Shown: positions 55,175 through 63,659, numbered from the stretch's first letter. The stretch: 64,000 nucleotides of DNA from Streptomyces atratus (GCF_014648655.1 NZ_BMRN01000003.1:266335-330334); one strand, 5' to 3'. Notes: generated by a model from the sequence alone, not told the origin. Translations and numbers: made by a program.

Positions 55175-56502
55175 CAGCCTGCGTCCTCGACCTTCAGACC
55201 GCGCTTCTTCAGCTCGGCGACCGTGGCGTCGTGCCCGGCCTTCACCGCTTCCTTGATGGTGGTGCCGCCGCTCGCGACCTTGCCGAACTGGTCCTTCATG
55301 GTGGTGTTCGTGGTGCCGGTCGTCGGGCCCCAGTTCCAGTTCGGGCCGATCGATGTCGCGGCGCCCTCGAACACCTGGTAGATGTCCTCGCCGCCGTAGA
55401 AGCCGGCGTCGAAGGACTTCTTGGCCACCGGGCGCAGCGCCGCCGCGGCCGGGAAGGCGCTCGACGTGCCGGACTCGATGCGGGCCTTGATGCCTTCCTC
55501 GGTGGTCGACATCCAGGTGGCGAACTCGACCGCGGCCTCGGCCTTCTTGCTGGTCTTCGTCACCGCGAAGGTGGAGCCGCCGAGCATGCCGCTGGCCGGC
55601 TTGCCGTCCCAGCTGGGCATCGGGGCGACGGCCCACTTGCCGCTCTGCTCGGGCAGCGTGCCCTTGAGGACGCCCGCGCCCCAGGCGGCGCCGAGGTAGC
55701 CGACGGTGCCGCCGTTCTTCAGGGAGTTGGTCCACTCGGGGCTGAACGAGGCGTTGGCGCGGATCAGGTCGTCGTCGAGCAGGCCCTGCCAGTAGTCGGC
55801 GACCTTGTTGGTGGCCGCGTCGGCCGTGCTGACCTTCCAGGTGTCGCCCTCGGGCTTGTACCACTGGGCGCCGGCCTGCCAGGCCATCGCCTGGAACGTG
55901 GTCGGGTCATCGGGGAAGAAGGTGCCGATACGGGCCTTCTTGTCGGCCTTCTTGATCTTCTCGGCGGCCTTGCGGAACTCGTCCCAGGTCTTGGGGACCT
56001 CGACGCCGTACTTCTCGAACAGGTCCTTGCGGTAGTAGAAGGACTGCGGCGAGGCGTCGAACGGGACGGCCCAGTTCTTGCCGCCGAGCGTCGTCAGCTC
56101 GACCGCCTGCGGCAGCAGCTTCTTCTTGATGTCGTCGGTGAAGTACTGGCCGATGTCCTGGAGCGCGCCCTGACTGACGTACTCCGGAAGCTGCGGGTAC
56201 TCGATGGAGACCAGGTCGGGGGCGTTGCCCGCCTTCACCGCGTTGGAGATCTTGGCGTAGCCGCCCGCGTTGCCGGACGGGATCTCCTCGTACACCACCT
56301 TGATGTTCTTGTGCGAGGCGTTGAACGCGTCAACGACCTCCTTGGACCCCTTGGCCCAGCCCCAGAAGGTGATGCTGACGGGCTTCCCGTCGCTTCCGGC
56401 GGCGGCACTGTCGTCGCCGCTGCCGCCACAGGCCGTGAGAACGGCGAGGGCGGTGGCGGCGCCGACTACGGCGAGGGACGTTCTGCTCGAACTGCGGCTC
56501 AC
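55174..56502 (-). CDS. sugar ABC transporter substrate-binding lipoprotein
   Basis: A 442-residue solute-binding protein. The GTG at 56502 with CAGGAG seven bases upstream gives VSRSSSRTSLAVVGAATALA and a lipobox LTAC (Cys near residue 27). The domain starts VSITFWGWAKGSKEVVDAFN and has APDLVSIEYPQLPEYVSQGA, typical of family-1 sugar binding proteins. A promoter (56545-56573) and a TGATCGAA site lie upstream. The ligand is not predictable, but the nearby beta-helix protein hints at plant or fungal polysaccharide products. Confidence 0.93.
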   Translation of the reverse strand: MSRSSSRTSLAVVGAATALAVLTACGGSGDDSAAAGSDGKPVSITFWGWAKGSKEVVDAFNASHKNIKVVYEEIPSGNAGGYAKISNAVKAGNAPDLVSIEYPQLPEYVSQGALQDIGQYFTDDIKKKLLPQAVELTTLGGKNWAVPFDASPQSFYYRKDLFEKYGVEVPKTWDEFRKAAEKIKKADKKARIGTFFPDDPTTFQAMAWQAGAQWYKPEGDTWKVSTADAATNKVADYWQGLLDDDLIRANASFSPEWTNSLKNGGTVGYLGAAWGAGVLKGTLPEQSGKWAVAPMPSWDGKPASGMLGGSTFAVTKTSKKAEAAVEFATWMSTTEEGIKARIESGTSSAFPAAAALRPVAKKSFDAGFYGGEDIYQVFEGAATSIGPNWNWGPTTGTTNTTMKDQFGKVASGGTTIKEAVKAGHDATVAELKKRGLKVEDAG

Positions 56503-56544
56503 AGCGAGGCTCCTGAACAGGCGACGACATTGGCGTTGGCCGTG

Positions 56545-56573
56545 ATCCTTGGACCAGCCGTGACTGAAGTCAA
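56545..56573 (-). promoter_or_regulatory. promoter of the sugar ABC operon
   Basis: On the minus strand TTGACT (56573-56568) and AAGGAT (56550-56545) are separated by 17 bases, 43 bases before the GTG start. Confidence 0.6.
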
Positions 56574-56587
56574 GAGCGAAAGAGCGA

Positions 56588-56606
56588 TTGATCGAAAAAA
56601 GATCAA
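56588..56606. promoter_or_regulatory. operator candidate of the ABC operon
   Basis: TTGATC-GAAAAAA-GATCAA is an inverted repeat with the TGATCGAA core also seen three times before the beta-helix gene. It lies just upstream of the -35 of the ABC operon. Confidence 0.65.
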
Positions 56607-56706
56607 ATAAGTTACGTACGGAAGTGGGCGGAATGCCCCCGTGGAAGGGGGTCGTGAGGCCGCGAGAACGCCTGCTCCAAGCGGGCTTCACCGCCTGCTT
56701 CACTGC

Positions 56707-57792
56707 CTACGAGAAGGGTGCTCCGCACGAGTCCCGGACCCGCAGCTGCGGGAGCAGCGTCAGATGACGCCGGGGCGTGTCCGTGTCCTGGCCGAGCCGC
56801 TCCACCAGCAGTTCCGTCGCATGACGGCCCACTTCGCGCTTGGGTGGTGCCACCGCCGTGAGCGGGATGTCCGCGAGGGCCGCCACCTCGTCGTCGTACG
56901 CGATCAGCGCCAGATCGTCCGGCACCCGTACACCCAGCTCGGCCAGGCGCTGCACCACCTGGATCGCGTCCACGTCGTTGTGGATCAGCGCCGCCGTCGC
57001 CACCCCCGAGCGGACCGCCTCACGCAGCGCCTGCACGGCCTGTTCGAACGCGTCCGGGGCGAGTTCGGCCGGTACGGAATCGATCACGTCCTGCGGTGCG
57101 CGCAGCCTGAGCACGGCCAGGGCCTCCTCGTACCCGGACCGCACCGCGACGGCGGTCGGGGAGTCCGCCCGGGCCATCAGCAACGGCGCCCCGTGCCCGA
57201 GATCCACCAGGTGGCGTACGGCGAGCAGCACCCCGTGCGCATGGTCCGAGCAGACCCGGTCCAGGCCGTCCAGCGGGGAGCCCGCGGTGGGCCTGCGCTC
57301 CAGCAGGACGGTCGGCACGGGCAGCGAGGCGATCCAGCCGCCGAACGCGGCGGGGTCGCCGGGGTGCTGCCAGCCCGGCGCGACCAGCAACCCCTCGGCG
57401 CCCGCGGAGAGCAGGCCCTCGGTGCGGGCGTGGTCCTCCTGCGGCCGGTAGTCGGAGATCCGCAGGATCAGCCGGGCACCCGCCCTGGCCGCGGCCTCGT
57501 GTGCCCCACGGATGACCTCGGCGAAGTAGTAGGTCGACGAGGGCGCGAGCATGCCGAGGACCAGGCCGGTGCCGGTGCCGCCGGGCCCTGCGGCACCGGC
57601 TGCGTCCTGCGGCCAGGACACCGAGCCGTGCACCCGGTCGAGCAGGCCCCGGCCGGCCAGCTCTTCCACGTCCCGGCGCACCGTGACGGGCGATACCCCC
57701 AGCTGCGAGGCCAGATCCGAGACCCGGGCCGAGCCCCGTTCCTGTACCAGCCCCAGCAGGCGGTCATGACGTTCAGCAGCACTTTCGCGCAC
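56707..57792 (-). CDS. DeoR-type HTH / LacI-type sensor transcriptional regulator
   Basis: A 361-residue regulator with an N-terminal DeoR-type winged helix (RHDRLLGLVQERGSARVSDL, then LGVSPVTVRRDVEELAGRGL). A LacI-like periplasmic-binding domain follows (LGMLAPSSTYYFAEVIRGAH, later ALIHNDVDAIQVVQRLAELG and DDLALIAYDDEVAALADIPL). It lies between the ABC operon and the divergent beta-helix gene, and probably represses both through TGATCGAA sites until a sugar binds. The fusion of these two domain types is typical of a small actinobacterial group. Confidence 0.92.
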   Translation of the reverse strand: MRESAAERHDRLLGLVQERGSARVSDLASQLGVSPVTVRRDVEELAGRGLLDRVHGSVSWPQDAAGAAGPGGTGTGLVLGMLAPSSTYYFAEVIRGAHEAAARAGARLILRISDYRPQEDHARTEGLLSAGAEGLLVAPGWQHPGDPAAFGGWIASLPVPTVLLERRPTAGSPLDGLDRVCSDHAHGVLLAVRHLVDLGHGAPLLMARADSPTAVAVRSGYEEALAVLRLRAPQDVIDSVPAELAPDAFEQAVQALREAVRSGVATAALIHNDVDAIQVVQRLAELGVRVPDDLALIAYDDEVAALADIPLTAVAPPKREVGRHATELLVERLGQDTDTPRRHLTLLPQLRVRDSCGAPFS

Positions 57793-57871
57793 GGCAGCAG
57801 TCCCCTCGCAGTGTGTGGCCCGGCCCCCGGCCCGGCCGGTGCCGGGGCCGTTGTCCGACCCTAGACCAACG

Positions 57872-57926
57872 TGATCGAACGATGGGAGTTTCGATCATTC
57901 AAACGCAATCCATTGACGTTCGATCA
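57872..57926. promoter_or_regulatory. cluster of three TGATCGAA/TTCGATCA sites
   Basis: TGATCGAA (57872-57879), TTTCGATCA (57889-57897) and TTCGATCA (57919-57926). The first two form an inverted repeat and the third covers the spacer of the beta-helix promoter. A site of the same type lies before the ABC operon. Confidence 0.7.
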
Positions 57927-57941
57927 ATCCGAGTCCAGGAT
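57913..57941 (+). promoter_or_regulatory. promoter of the beta-helix gene
   Basis: TTGACG (57913-57918) and CAGGAT (57936-57941) are 17 bases apart, resembling an HrdB promoter. One TTCGATCA site sits directly after the -35, a position suited to repression. Confidence 0.6.
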
Positions 57942-57990
57942 TCCGGCGATGCCGACTCGTCCCGCCCCTGACTGTTCGTACGGAGGAATT

Positions 57991-59535
57991 GTGAGACATC
58001 GCGTCACTGCTGCGACGCTCGCGGCCCTGACGGCCGCCGCCGGTCTGACTGTCGCCGGCCAGAGTGCCGCACAGGCCGCACCCACCGGCCGTACCTTCCA
58101 CGTCGACTGCACAGCCGCCCCGGCCGGCGCCACCGGCAGCAAGCAGCACCCCTGGACCACGCTCGCCGAGGCCAACGCGCACACCTACGGCCCCGGCGAC
58201 CGGCTGCTCTTCAAACGCGGCGCCACCTGCTCCGGCACCCTCGCCCCCAAGGGCACCGGCTCCGCCCGCGCACCGTTCACCATCGCCGACTACGGCAACG
58301 GCCCGGCCCGCGCCAAGCTGGACGGCGCGGGCGCCCACGATGTCGTGCTGCTCTCCAACATGCAGTACGTGCACCTCAAGGCCCTGGAGATCACCAACGC
58401 CGACAACCCCGGCAGCGAGCGCAACGGCGTCCGCCTCCGCCTCACCGACTACGGCACCGCCCGCGGCTTCGACATCTCCGGCCTCTACATCCACGATGTG
58501 CGCGGCGGCGACTACAAGACGGTGTCCGGCTCCAGCGCGATCCACATCGCGGTCGAGGGCAGGACGAAGGCGAGCCGGTACGACGGCCTGGACATCGGGC
58601 ACAACCGCATCGAGGACGTCGACCGCGAGGGCATCTACTTCAAATCGACCTTCTCCAAGCGTGATCTGGTGGGCCAGCAGCAGGACCCGAACGTCTACCC
58701 GGGGGAGTGGACGCCGAGCACCGGAGTCCGCATCCACCACAACACGCTGAAGTCCCTGGCCGGCGACGGCATGAAGCTCGACACCACCAGCGGTGCCCGC
58801 GTCGACCACAACCGGGTCGACGGCTTCCAGCTGCGCTCGCCCTCCGCCAACGCGGGCATCTGGACCTTCAACACCGACGACACGACCGTCGAGTACAACG
58901 AGGTCTCGGGCGGCGGCAACACCCACGACGGGATGTCCTTCGACGCCGACGGCGCCTCGCGGAACACGGTCTTCCAGTACAACTACAGCCACGACAACAA
59001 GGGTGGCTTCCTGCTGATCTGCCCGTACAGCGGCGCCAAGACCATCGGCACGGTCGCCCGCTACAACGTCAGCCGCAACGACGGCGCCCGCCTGATCCAG
59101 AACTGCTGGGGCCCGATCCTGGGCACCGAGATCTACAACAACACTTTCCACAACAAGGAGCAGATCCCCGGCTACCTCGTCCAGGACGACGCAGGCAGCC
59201 CCGCCACCACCCAGCACGAACTGTCCATCCGCAACAACATCTTCGTGAGCGAGGGCACCGGCGGCTACGCCTTCAAGAACCCGACGCCCGGACTCTCCTT
59301 CGACCACAACGCCTTCTACGGCATCGACATGACCCGTCCCGACCCCGGCGGCATCACGGCCGATCCGAAGCTCCGGCCCGACTTCCGGCTCGGTGCGGGC
59401 TCGCCCGCCCTCGCCGCCGGAGCCGTCATCGAGAACAACGGCGGCAAGGACTACTTCGGCAACGAGCTGAAGCCCGGCGCCCCCAACATCGGCGCCTACG
59501 CGGGACGCGGGGTGAGGCAACCGCCCACCCGGTAA
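57991..59535 (+). CDS. secreted right-handed parallel beta-helix protein
   Basis: The GTG at 57991, six bases after GGAGG, gives 514 residues and a signal peptide (VRHRVTAATLAALTAAAGLT ending SAAQAAPTG). The body shows repeating Asn/Asp/Gly-rich turns of a beta-helix (YIHDVRGGDYKTVSGSSAIH, GVRIHHNTLKSLAGDGMKLD, FNTDDTTVEYNEVSGGGNTH and more). Such folds are found in pectate lyases and related polysaccharide lyases or hydrolases, so extracellular cleavage of a polysaccharide is likely. The exact family and substrate cannot be fixed. It is divergent from the regulator of the sugar ABC operon. Confidence 0.88.
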   Translation: MRHRVTAATLAALTAAAGLTVAGQSAAQAAPTGRTFHVDCTAAPAGATGSKQHPWTTLAEANAHTYGPGDRLLFKRGATCSGTLAPKGTGSARAPFTIADYGNGPARAKLDGAGAHDVVLLSNMQYVHLKALEITNADNPGSERNGVRLRLTDYGTARGFDISGLYIHDVRGGDYKTVSGSSAIHIAVEGRTKASRYDGLDIGHNRIEDVDREGIYFKSTFSKRDLVGQQQDPNVYPGEWTPSTGVRIHHNTLKSLAGDGMKLDTTSGARVDHNRVDGFQLRSPSANAGIWTFNTDDTTVEYNEVSGGGNTHDGMSFDADGASRNTVFQYNYSHDNKGGFLLICPYSGAKTIGTVARYNVSRNDGARLIQNCWGPILGTEIYNNTFHNKEQIPGYLVQDDAGSPATTQHELSIRNNIFVSEGTGGYAFKNPTPGLSFDHNAFYGIDMTRPDPGGITADPKLRPDFRLGAGSPALAAGAVIENNGGKDYFGNELKPGAPNIGAYAGRGVRQPPTR

Positions 59536-59540
59536 CCCAC

Positions 59541-60314
59541 TCACTGCGGCCCGTACTTGCGGCCTGTCTTGGAGGTGACCCCTCCGAGCAGGCCGCGCGG
59601 CGTCACCTTCACGAGCCCCATCAATGCCTTGTACCGCGGGTCCGGGATCGAGACCGACTTACCGCGTGCCAGGTCCGCCAGGGCCGCCGCCACCAGCTTG
59701 TCCGCGTCGAGCCACATCCAGCCAGGGATGTTGCCGGTCCCCATCCCGGCCCGTTCGTGGAACTCGGTCCGTACGAAGCCGGGGCACAGTGCCATCAGCC
59801 GAACCCCCGAACCGGCCAGGTCCTTCGCCGCACCCTGGGTGAACTGCACGACCCAGGCCTTGGACGCGCCGTACGTCCCGCGCGGCACGAACGCCGCCAC
59901 CGAGGCCACGTTGACGACCCCGCCCCGCCCGCGCTCCCGCATCCCGGCCGCGGCCGCCGAGGTCAGCCGCAGCACCGCCTCGCAGTGCACCTTCAGCATG
60001 TTCAGCTCATCGGCCATGGGCACATCCAGATAGCGGCCCTTGTTGCCGAACCCGGCATTGTTGACCAGCAGGTCGACCGGCTGGTGACGGTCCGTCAACC
60101 GGGCTTCGACCGCGGCGATCCCCTTGTCCTCGGACAGGTCGGCCGTCAGCACCTCGGCCTCGATGCCGTGCCGGTCGTGCAGTTCGGTCGCCTGCTCGCG
60201 CAGCCGCTCGGTGTTGCGCGCCACCAGCACCAGGTTGTGCCCATCGGCCGCGAGCCGCCGCGCGAATGCGGCTCCGATCCCTGCGGTCGCGCCCGTAATC
60301 AGTGCAGTCGTCAT
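59541..60314 (-). CDS. short-chain dehydrogenase/reductase
   Basis: A 257-residue SDR. The NAD(P) motif is ALITGATAGIGAAFARRLAA, followed by LVNNAGFGNKGRY; the catalytic Tyr and Lys lie in TYGASKAWVVQF. RLMALCPGFVRTEFHERAGM fits the classical SDR group. The ATG at 60314 follows a clear gap from the next gene. Its 3' end lies 6 bases from the convergent beta-helix gene. Substrate unknown. Confidence 0.92.
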   Translation of the reverse strand: MTTALITGATAGIGAAFARRLAADGHNLVLVARNTERLREQATELHDRHGIEAEVLTADLSEDKGIAAVEARLTDRHQPVDLLVNNAGFGNKGRYLDVPMADELNMLKVHCEAVLRLTSAAAAGMRERGRGGVVNVASVAAFVPRGTYGASKAWVVQFTQGAAKDLAGSGVRLMALCPGFVRTEFHERAGMGTGNIPGWMWLDADKLVAAALADLARGKSVSIPDPRYKALMGLVKVTPRGLLGGVTSKTGRKYGPQ

Positions 60315-60349
60315 ACGCGGCACGTTAGTGCCTGTCCGGCACGCCGCGA

Positions 60350-61033
60350 TCAGTCGTCCGCCGCCGCCTTCTCCACGTACTTCAGAGCGGCACGCAGCGA
60401 CTCGGGATGCAGCGCGTCCCGCGCCGGGAGCAGCTTCGGGAGCAGCTCCCGACGCGTCGTCGAGGCCAGGAAGTCCAGCTTCACGGTGACGTCGTGGTCC
60501 GGCCGGTGCACGATCTCGACCGGGTCCCCGGATCGGATCTCGCCCGGCTCGATCACCCGCAGGTAGGCACCCGGGGCAGCCGCCTGTGTGAACCGCTTGA
60601 CCCAGCGCTTCTCGTCGAGATGGCCGGCGAACGTACGGCAGGGAATCCGGCTCGACGTGACCTCCAGGACCAGGTCGGGACCGATCCGCCAGCGCTCGCC
60701 GATCTTCGCGCCGCTCACGTCCAGACCGCTGGTCGTCAGGTTCTCGCCGAACGTGCCATTGGCCAGCGGGCGGCCGAGCTCCCGCTCCCAGACGTCGAGT
60801 TCCTCGCGGGCGAATGCGTACACGGCCTGGTCGGAGCCGCCGTGATGGCGCAGATCGCACACCGTGTCCCCGGCCAGGCCGCTGCCGCCGGTGCCCTTGG
60901 GGCCGGGGTCGGTGACGCGTACGGGGCCGTCGGCCGGCTGCTTGTCGATCCCGGTCGCGCCGCCGGGGGCGTCGGTGCAGTCGACGACCTTGGGCCGTCC
61001 CACATTCACAGTCAGCAGCTTCATCGGCTTCAT
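60350..61033 (-). CDS. MOSC-domain protein
   Basis: A 227-residue MOSC protein (molybdenum cofactor sulfurase C-terminal domain). MKLLTVNVGRPKVVDCTDAP at the start, GDTVCDLRHHGGSDQAVYAF, and TFGENLTTSGLDVSGAKIGE are typical of the YiiM-like group. The conserved Cys lies in SSRIPCRTFAGHL. ATG at 61033 or 61024. It lies beside the SDR gene on the same strand and divergent from a LysR gene. Confidence 0.92.
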   Translation of the reverse strand: MKPMKLLTVNVGRPKVVDCTDAPGGATGIDKQPADGPVRVTDPGPKGTGGSGLAGDTVCDLRHHGGSDQAVYAFAREELDVWERELGRPLANGTFGENLTTSGLDVSGAKIGERWRIGPDLVLEVTSSRIPCRTFAGHLDEKRWVKRFTQAAAPGAYLRVIEPGEIRSGDPVEIVHRPDHDVTVKLDFLASTTRRELLPKLLPARDALHPESLRAALKYVEKAAADD

Positions 61034-61111
61034 ACGGAGAACGCTAACCACTCCACCCCCAAAGATGTGCGCCAATAACTCGCACGCAACCCAAGAATCG
61101 CTTATGTTTGA

Positions 61112-62005
61112 GTGGTGATCGAAGCCCGTCATCTCCGTGTCCTGCGCGCCGTGGCCGCCACCGGCTCGTTCTCCGCCGCCGCCCGCGAACTGGGCTGCAC
61201 CCAGCCAGCGGTCAGTCAGCAGATGAAGGCCCTGGAAGCCTCTGCGGGAACCACCCTGCTGATCCGTACGGGACGCGAGATGCGGCTCACCCAGGCGGGC
61301 GAGGCTCTTGTCCGGCACGCCTCCGGAATCCTCGCCGGGCTCACCGCCGCCGAGGAGGAGGTCGCCGCGATCGCCGGGCTGCGGGCCGGCAGGGTCCGGC
61401 TCGTCTCGTTCCCCAGCGGCAGTTCCACGCTGGTCCCCGGCGCCCTCGCGGCGCTGCGCGCGGCCCACCCCGGCACCCGGGTCTCCCTGGTCGAGGCCGA
61501 GCCGCCGCGCTCGGTCGAGATGCTGCGAGAGGGCGACTGCGACATCGCACTGACGTTCCGTTACGGCGCCTCCGGCGCGGAGTGGGACGACCTGGTCGTA
61601 CGCCCGCTGCTCACCGACCGGCTGATCGGCCTGGTCCCCGAGGGGCACCGGCTGGCCGGTTCGGCCGCCGTCGGCATTGCGCAGCTGGCCGACGAGTCGT
61701 GGATCGCGGGCTGCCCGCGCTGCCGCCGCCAGCTGGTGGAAGTCTGCGAGGAGTCCGGCTTCACGCCCCGGATCGACTTCGCGACCGACGACTACCCGGC
61801 AGTGATCGGCCTGGTCGGTGCCGGTCTGGGGGTCGCCGTACTGCCGGAGCTGGCGATCGAGTCGGTACGCCCCAAGGGGGCCCGCACGGTGACGGTGGAG
61901 CCGGCCATCGAGCGCGAGATCGTCGCCCTGACCCTGCCGGACCTGGCCCAGGTGCCGGCAGTGGCGGCCACCCTCGACCAGCTGTCCCTGGCGGCCGCCC
62001 GCTGA
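61112..62005 (+). CDS. LysR-family transcriptional regulator
   Basis: A 297-residue LysR protein. The HTH is HLRVLRAVAATGSFSAAARE-LGCTQPAVSQQ and the effector-binding domain has VRLVSFPSGSSTLVPGALAA and GAGLGVAVLPELAIESVR. Consecutive GTG codons at 61112 and 61115 can start it. It is divergent from the MOSC gene, whose expression it may control; the 78-base gap between them probably holds its site. Unlike the LysR pseudogene at 28760 this copy is intact. Confidence 0.93.
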   Translation: MVIEARHLRVLRAVAATGSFSAAARELGCTQPAVSQQMKALEASAGTTLLIRTGREMRLTQAGEALVRHASGILAGLTAAEEEVAAIAGLRAGRVRLVSFPSGSSTLVPGALAALRAAHPGTRVSLVEAEPPRSVEMLREGDCDIALTFRYGASGAEWDDLVVRPLLTDRLIGLVPEGHRLAGSAAVGIAQLADESWIAGCPRCRRQLVEVCEESGFTPRIDFATDDYPAVIGLVGAGLGVAVLPELAIESVRPKGARTVTVEPAIEREIVALTLPDLAQVPAVAATLDQLSLAAAR

Positions 62006-62092
62006 ACTGGGCCTGCCTGTGGCCCGGCCCCCCTCGGTGGCCGGGTGAAATGCGGAAACGTTTTTGTATTTGTTGTGCCGGGTGGGGTGGGA

Positions 62093-62428
62093 TCAGCCGT
62101 GTCCCGACGGGGACGGAAGGCCCGACGGCGCCGCTGCCGCGATCAGCCGGTTGCGGGCCCGTCCCATGAGCTCCTCGCGTTCGTCCTCGGTCAGTCCGCC
62201 CCATACTCCGTAGGGCTCTCGTACCGCCAGTGCGTGTGCTGCGCACTCGGCGCGTACCGGGCATCGCATACAGACCTCTTTCGCCGAGTTCTCGCGGGCG
62301 CTCCGTGCCGCCCCGCGTTCACCCTCCGGGTGGAAGAACAGCGAGCTGTCGACCCCGCGGCAGGCCGCCAACAGCTGCCAGTCCCACAGATCGGCGTTGG
62401 GTCCGGGAAGCCGGGAGAAATCTGCCAT
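62093..62428 (-). CDS. whiD: WhiD, WhiB-like iron-sulfur developmental regulator
   Basis: WhiD is needed for the last stage of spore maturation in Streptomyces and binds a [4Fe-4S] cluster. The 111-residue protein starts MADFSRLPGPNADLWDWQLL. Cys23, Cys53, Cys56 and Cys62 (CMRC and AEC) are the known cluster ligands. The GVWGGLTEDEREELMGRARN turn and basic C-terminus follow. It is divergent from bldM, with a 413-base intergenic region that holds a long AT-rich inverted repeat 70 bases from its start. The match to S. coelicolor WhiD is from memory and looks near identical. Confidence 0.97.
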   Translation of the reverse strand: MADFSRLPGPNADLWDWQLLAACRGVDSSLFFHPEGERGAARSARENSAKEVCMRCPVRAECAAHALAVREPYGVWGGLTEDEREELMGRARNRLIAAAAPSGLPSPSGHG

Positions 62429-62497
62429 TGCTTGTCCCCTCGAAACCATGCTGAGTCGGAATCGTCGTTGTCGTCCGTTGTTGACCGTGCCCATGAC

Positions 62498-62528
62498 ATT
62501 TACATCTACGGTGTAAGTAGATGTAAAT
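62498..62528. promoter_or_regulatory. long AT-rich inverted repeat upstream of whiD
   Basis: ATTTACATCTAC (62498-62509) and GTAGATGTAAAT (62517-62528) are perfect 12-bp arms around GGTGTAA. It lies 70 bases upstream of the whiD ATG in a very AT-rich patch. It may be an operator for whiD or a 5' leader hairpin. Confidence 0.9.
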
Positions 62529-62690
62529 ATGACTGATTGCGAATCTAGCCACAGACACCAGTAAAAGGGAAGAAAACCCGCCAAATAGGGCATACCTTCA
62601 CGTGAAGTTTCGGTTGACGGTTGGATGATCCGTGCCGCTCTCCTCCGTGCACGGGTCCTCACGTAGAGTGCCGAACCCGGCCGTCCGACC

Positions 62691-62718
62691 CGTAACTCTT
62701 TCGAGTGACCATCGTTGA
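62691..62718 (+). promoter_or_regulatory. sigma-BldN promoter of bldM
   Basis: CGTAAC (62691-62696) and CGTTGA (62713-62718) with a 16-base spacer match, from memory, the sigma-BldN promoter defined at bldM p1 in S. coelicolor. It lies about 120 bases upstream of the bldM ATG, giving a long leader. Confidence 0.85.
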
Positions 62719-62841
62719 GAGGGCGGAGGCGGTTGACAGAAAAAGCGATCGGGCAGATGTCCGAGAGCGTCAACCGCTCAGGTGACGACTTGTAACAGCC
62801 TGGAGGCTCAAGGTGACGCGCATCAGCTGCGGAGGACGGTC

Positions 62842-63453
62842 ATGACATCCGTCCTCGTCTGCGACGACTCCCCGCTTGCCCGAGAAGCGCTCCGTCGCGC
62901 GGTCGCGACCGTGCCCGGCGTCGAGCGTGTGACGACGGCGGCCAACGGCGAGGAAGTCCTCCGCCGCTGGGGCGCCGACCGTTCGGATCTGATTCTGATG
63001 GACGTACGCATGCCCGGTCTGGGGGGTGTGGAGACGGTCCGGCGGCTGCTCTCCGCCGACCCCGGCGCCAGGATCATCATGCTGACCGTCGCCGAGGACC
63101 TGGACGGTGTCGCGCTCGCGGTCGCCGCCGGTGCCCGCGGCTATCTGCACAAGGACGCCTCCCGTGCGGAGCTGCGGGCCACCGTCACCCAGGCGCTGGC
63201 CGATCCGACGTGGCGGCTCGCCCCCCGTCGGCTGCGGTCGGCCGAGATGGGTGCGGCGCCGACGCTCACCGCGCGTGAGATCCAGGTGCTCGAAGGAATG
63301 AGCCACGGCCGCTCGAACGCCGAGATCGGCCGTGAGCTGTTCCTCTCCGAGGACACGGTGAAGACGCACGCCAGGCGTCTGTTCAAGAAGCTCGGCGCTT
63401 CGGACCGGGCGCACGCCGTGGCGCTCGGCTTCCGCTGGGGCCTGGTCCGCTGA
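62842..63453 (+). CDS. bldM: BldM, orphan response regulator of aerial development
   Basis: BldM is a NarL/FixJ-type regulator that controls aerial hyphae and sporulation genes, as a homodimer or with WhiI. The ATG at 62842 follows GGAGG. The 203 residues begin MTSVLVCDDSPLAREALRRA; the receiver domain has Asp54 in LILMDVRMPGLGG. The LuxR HTH is LTAREIQVLEGMSHGRSNAE-IGRELFLSEDTVKTHARRLF. In S. coelicolor Asp54 is not required, so this is an atypical regulator. No kinase gene is adjacent. It is divergent from whiD, with shbA downstream. Confidence 0.97.
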   Translation: MTSVLVCDDSPLAREALRRAVATVPGVERVTTAANGEEVLRRWGADRSDLILMDVRMPGLGGVETVRRLLSADPGARIIMLTVAEDLDGVALAVAAGARGYLHKDASRAELRATVTQALADPTWRLAPRRLRSAEMGAAPTLTAREIQVLEGMSHGRSNAEIGRELFLSEDTVKTHARRLFKKLGASDRAHAVALGFRWGLVR

Positions 63454-63480
63454 GGACCGGCCATGGCCGGCAGTCGATCG

Positions 63481-63512
63481 ATTCCCCGTCCGCACACCGG
63501 CGGACGGGGAAT
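63481..63512 (+). terminator. terminator after bldM
   Basis: A perfect 13-bp stem, ATTCCCCGTCCGC (63481-63493) with GCGGACGGGGAAT (63500-63512), has a 6-base loop and lies 27 bases after the bldM stop. Between it and the next gene there is a second smaller GC-rich hairpin. Confidence 0.9.
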
Positions 63513-63659
63513 GCGACCGACGTGCGCGAGGCGGGCTCCGCCCCGCCGGTGGCGCCCTCCGCGCCGGCGGTATGTGACGCTTCCCGGCCGATGCCGCATC
63601 CTTGAGATGTGGAGTTCCTCGGGAACGATTCGGTCGAGCGGAAGGGGAGGGCGCAGGAC

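Noticed and set aside
57871-57990. N-terminal extension of the beta-helix protein from GTG 57871
   Set aside because: It would cover the promoter and operator sites; the GTG at 57991 has a perfect ribosome site and a normal signal peptide.
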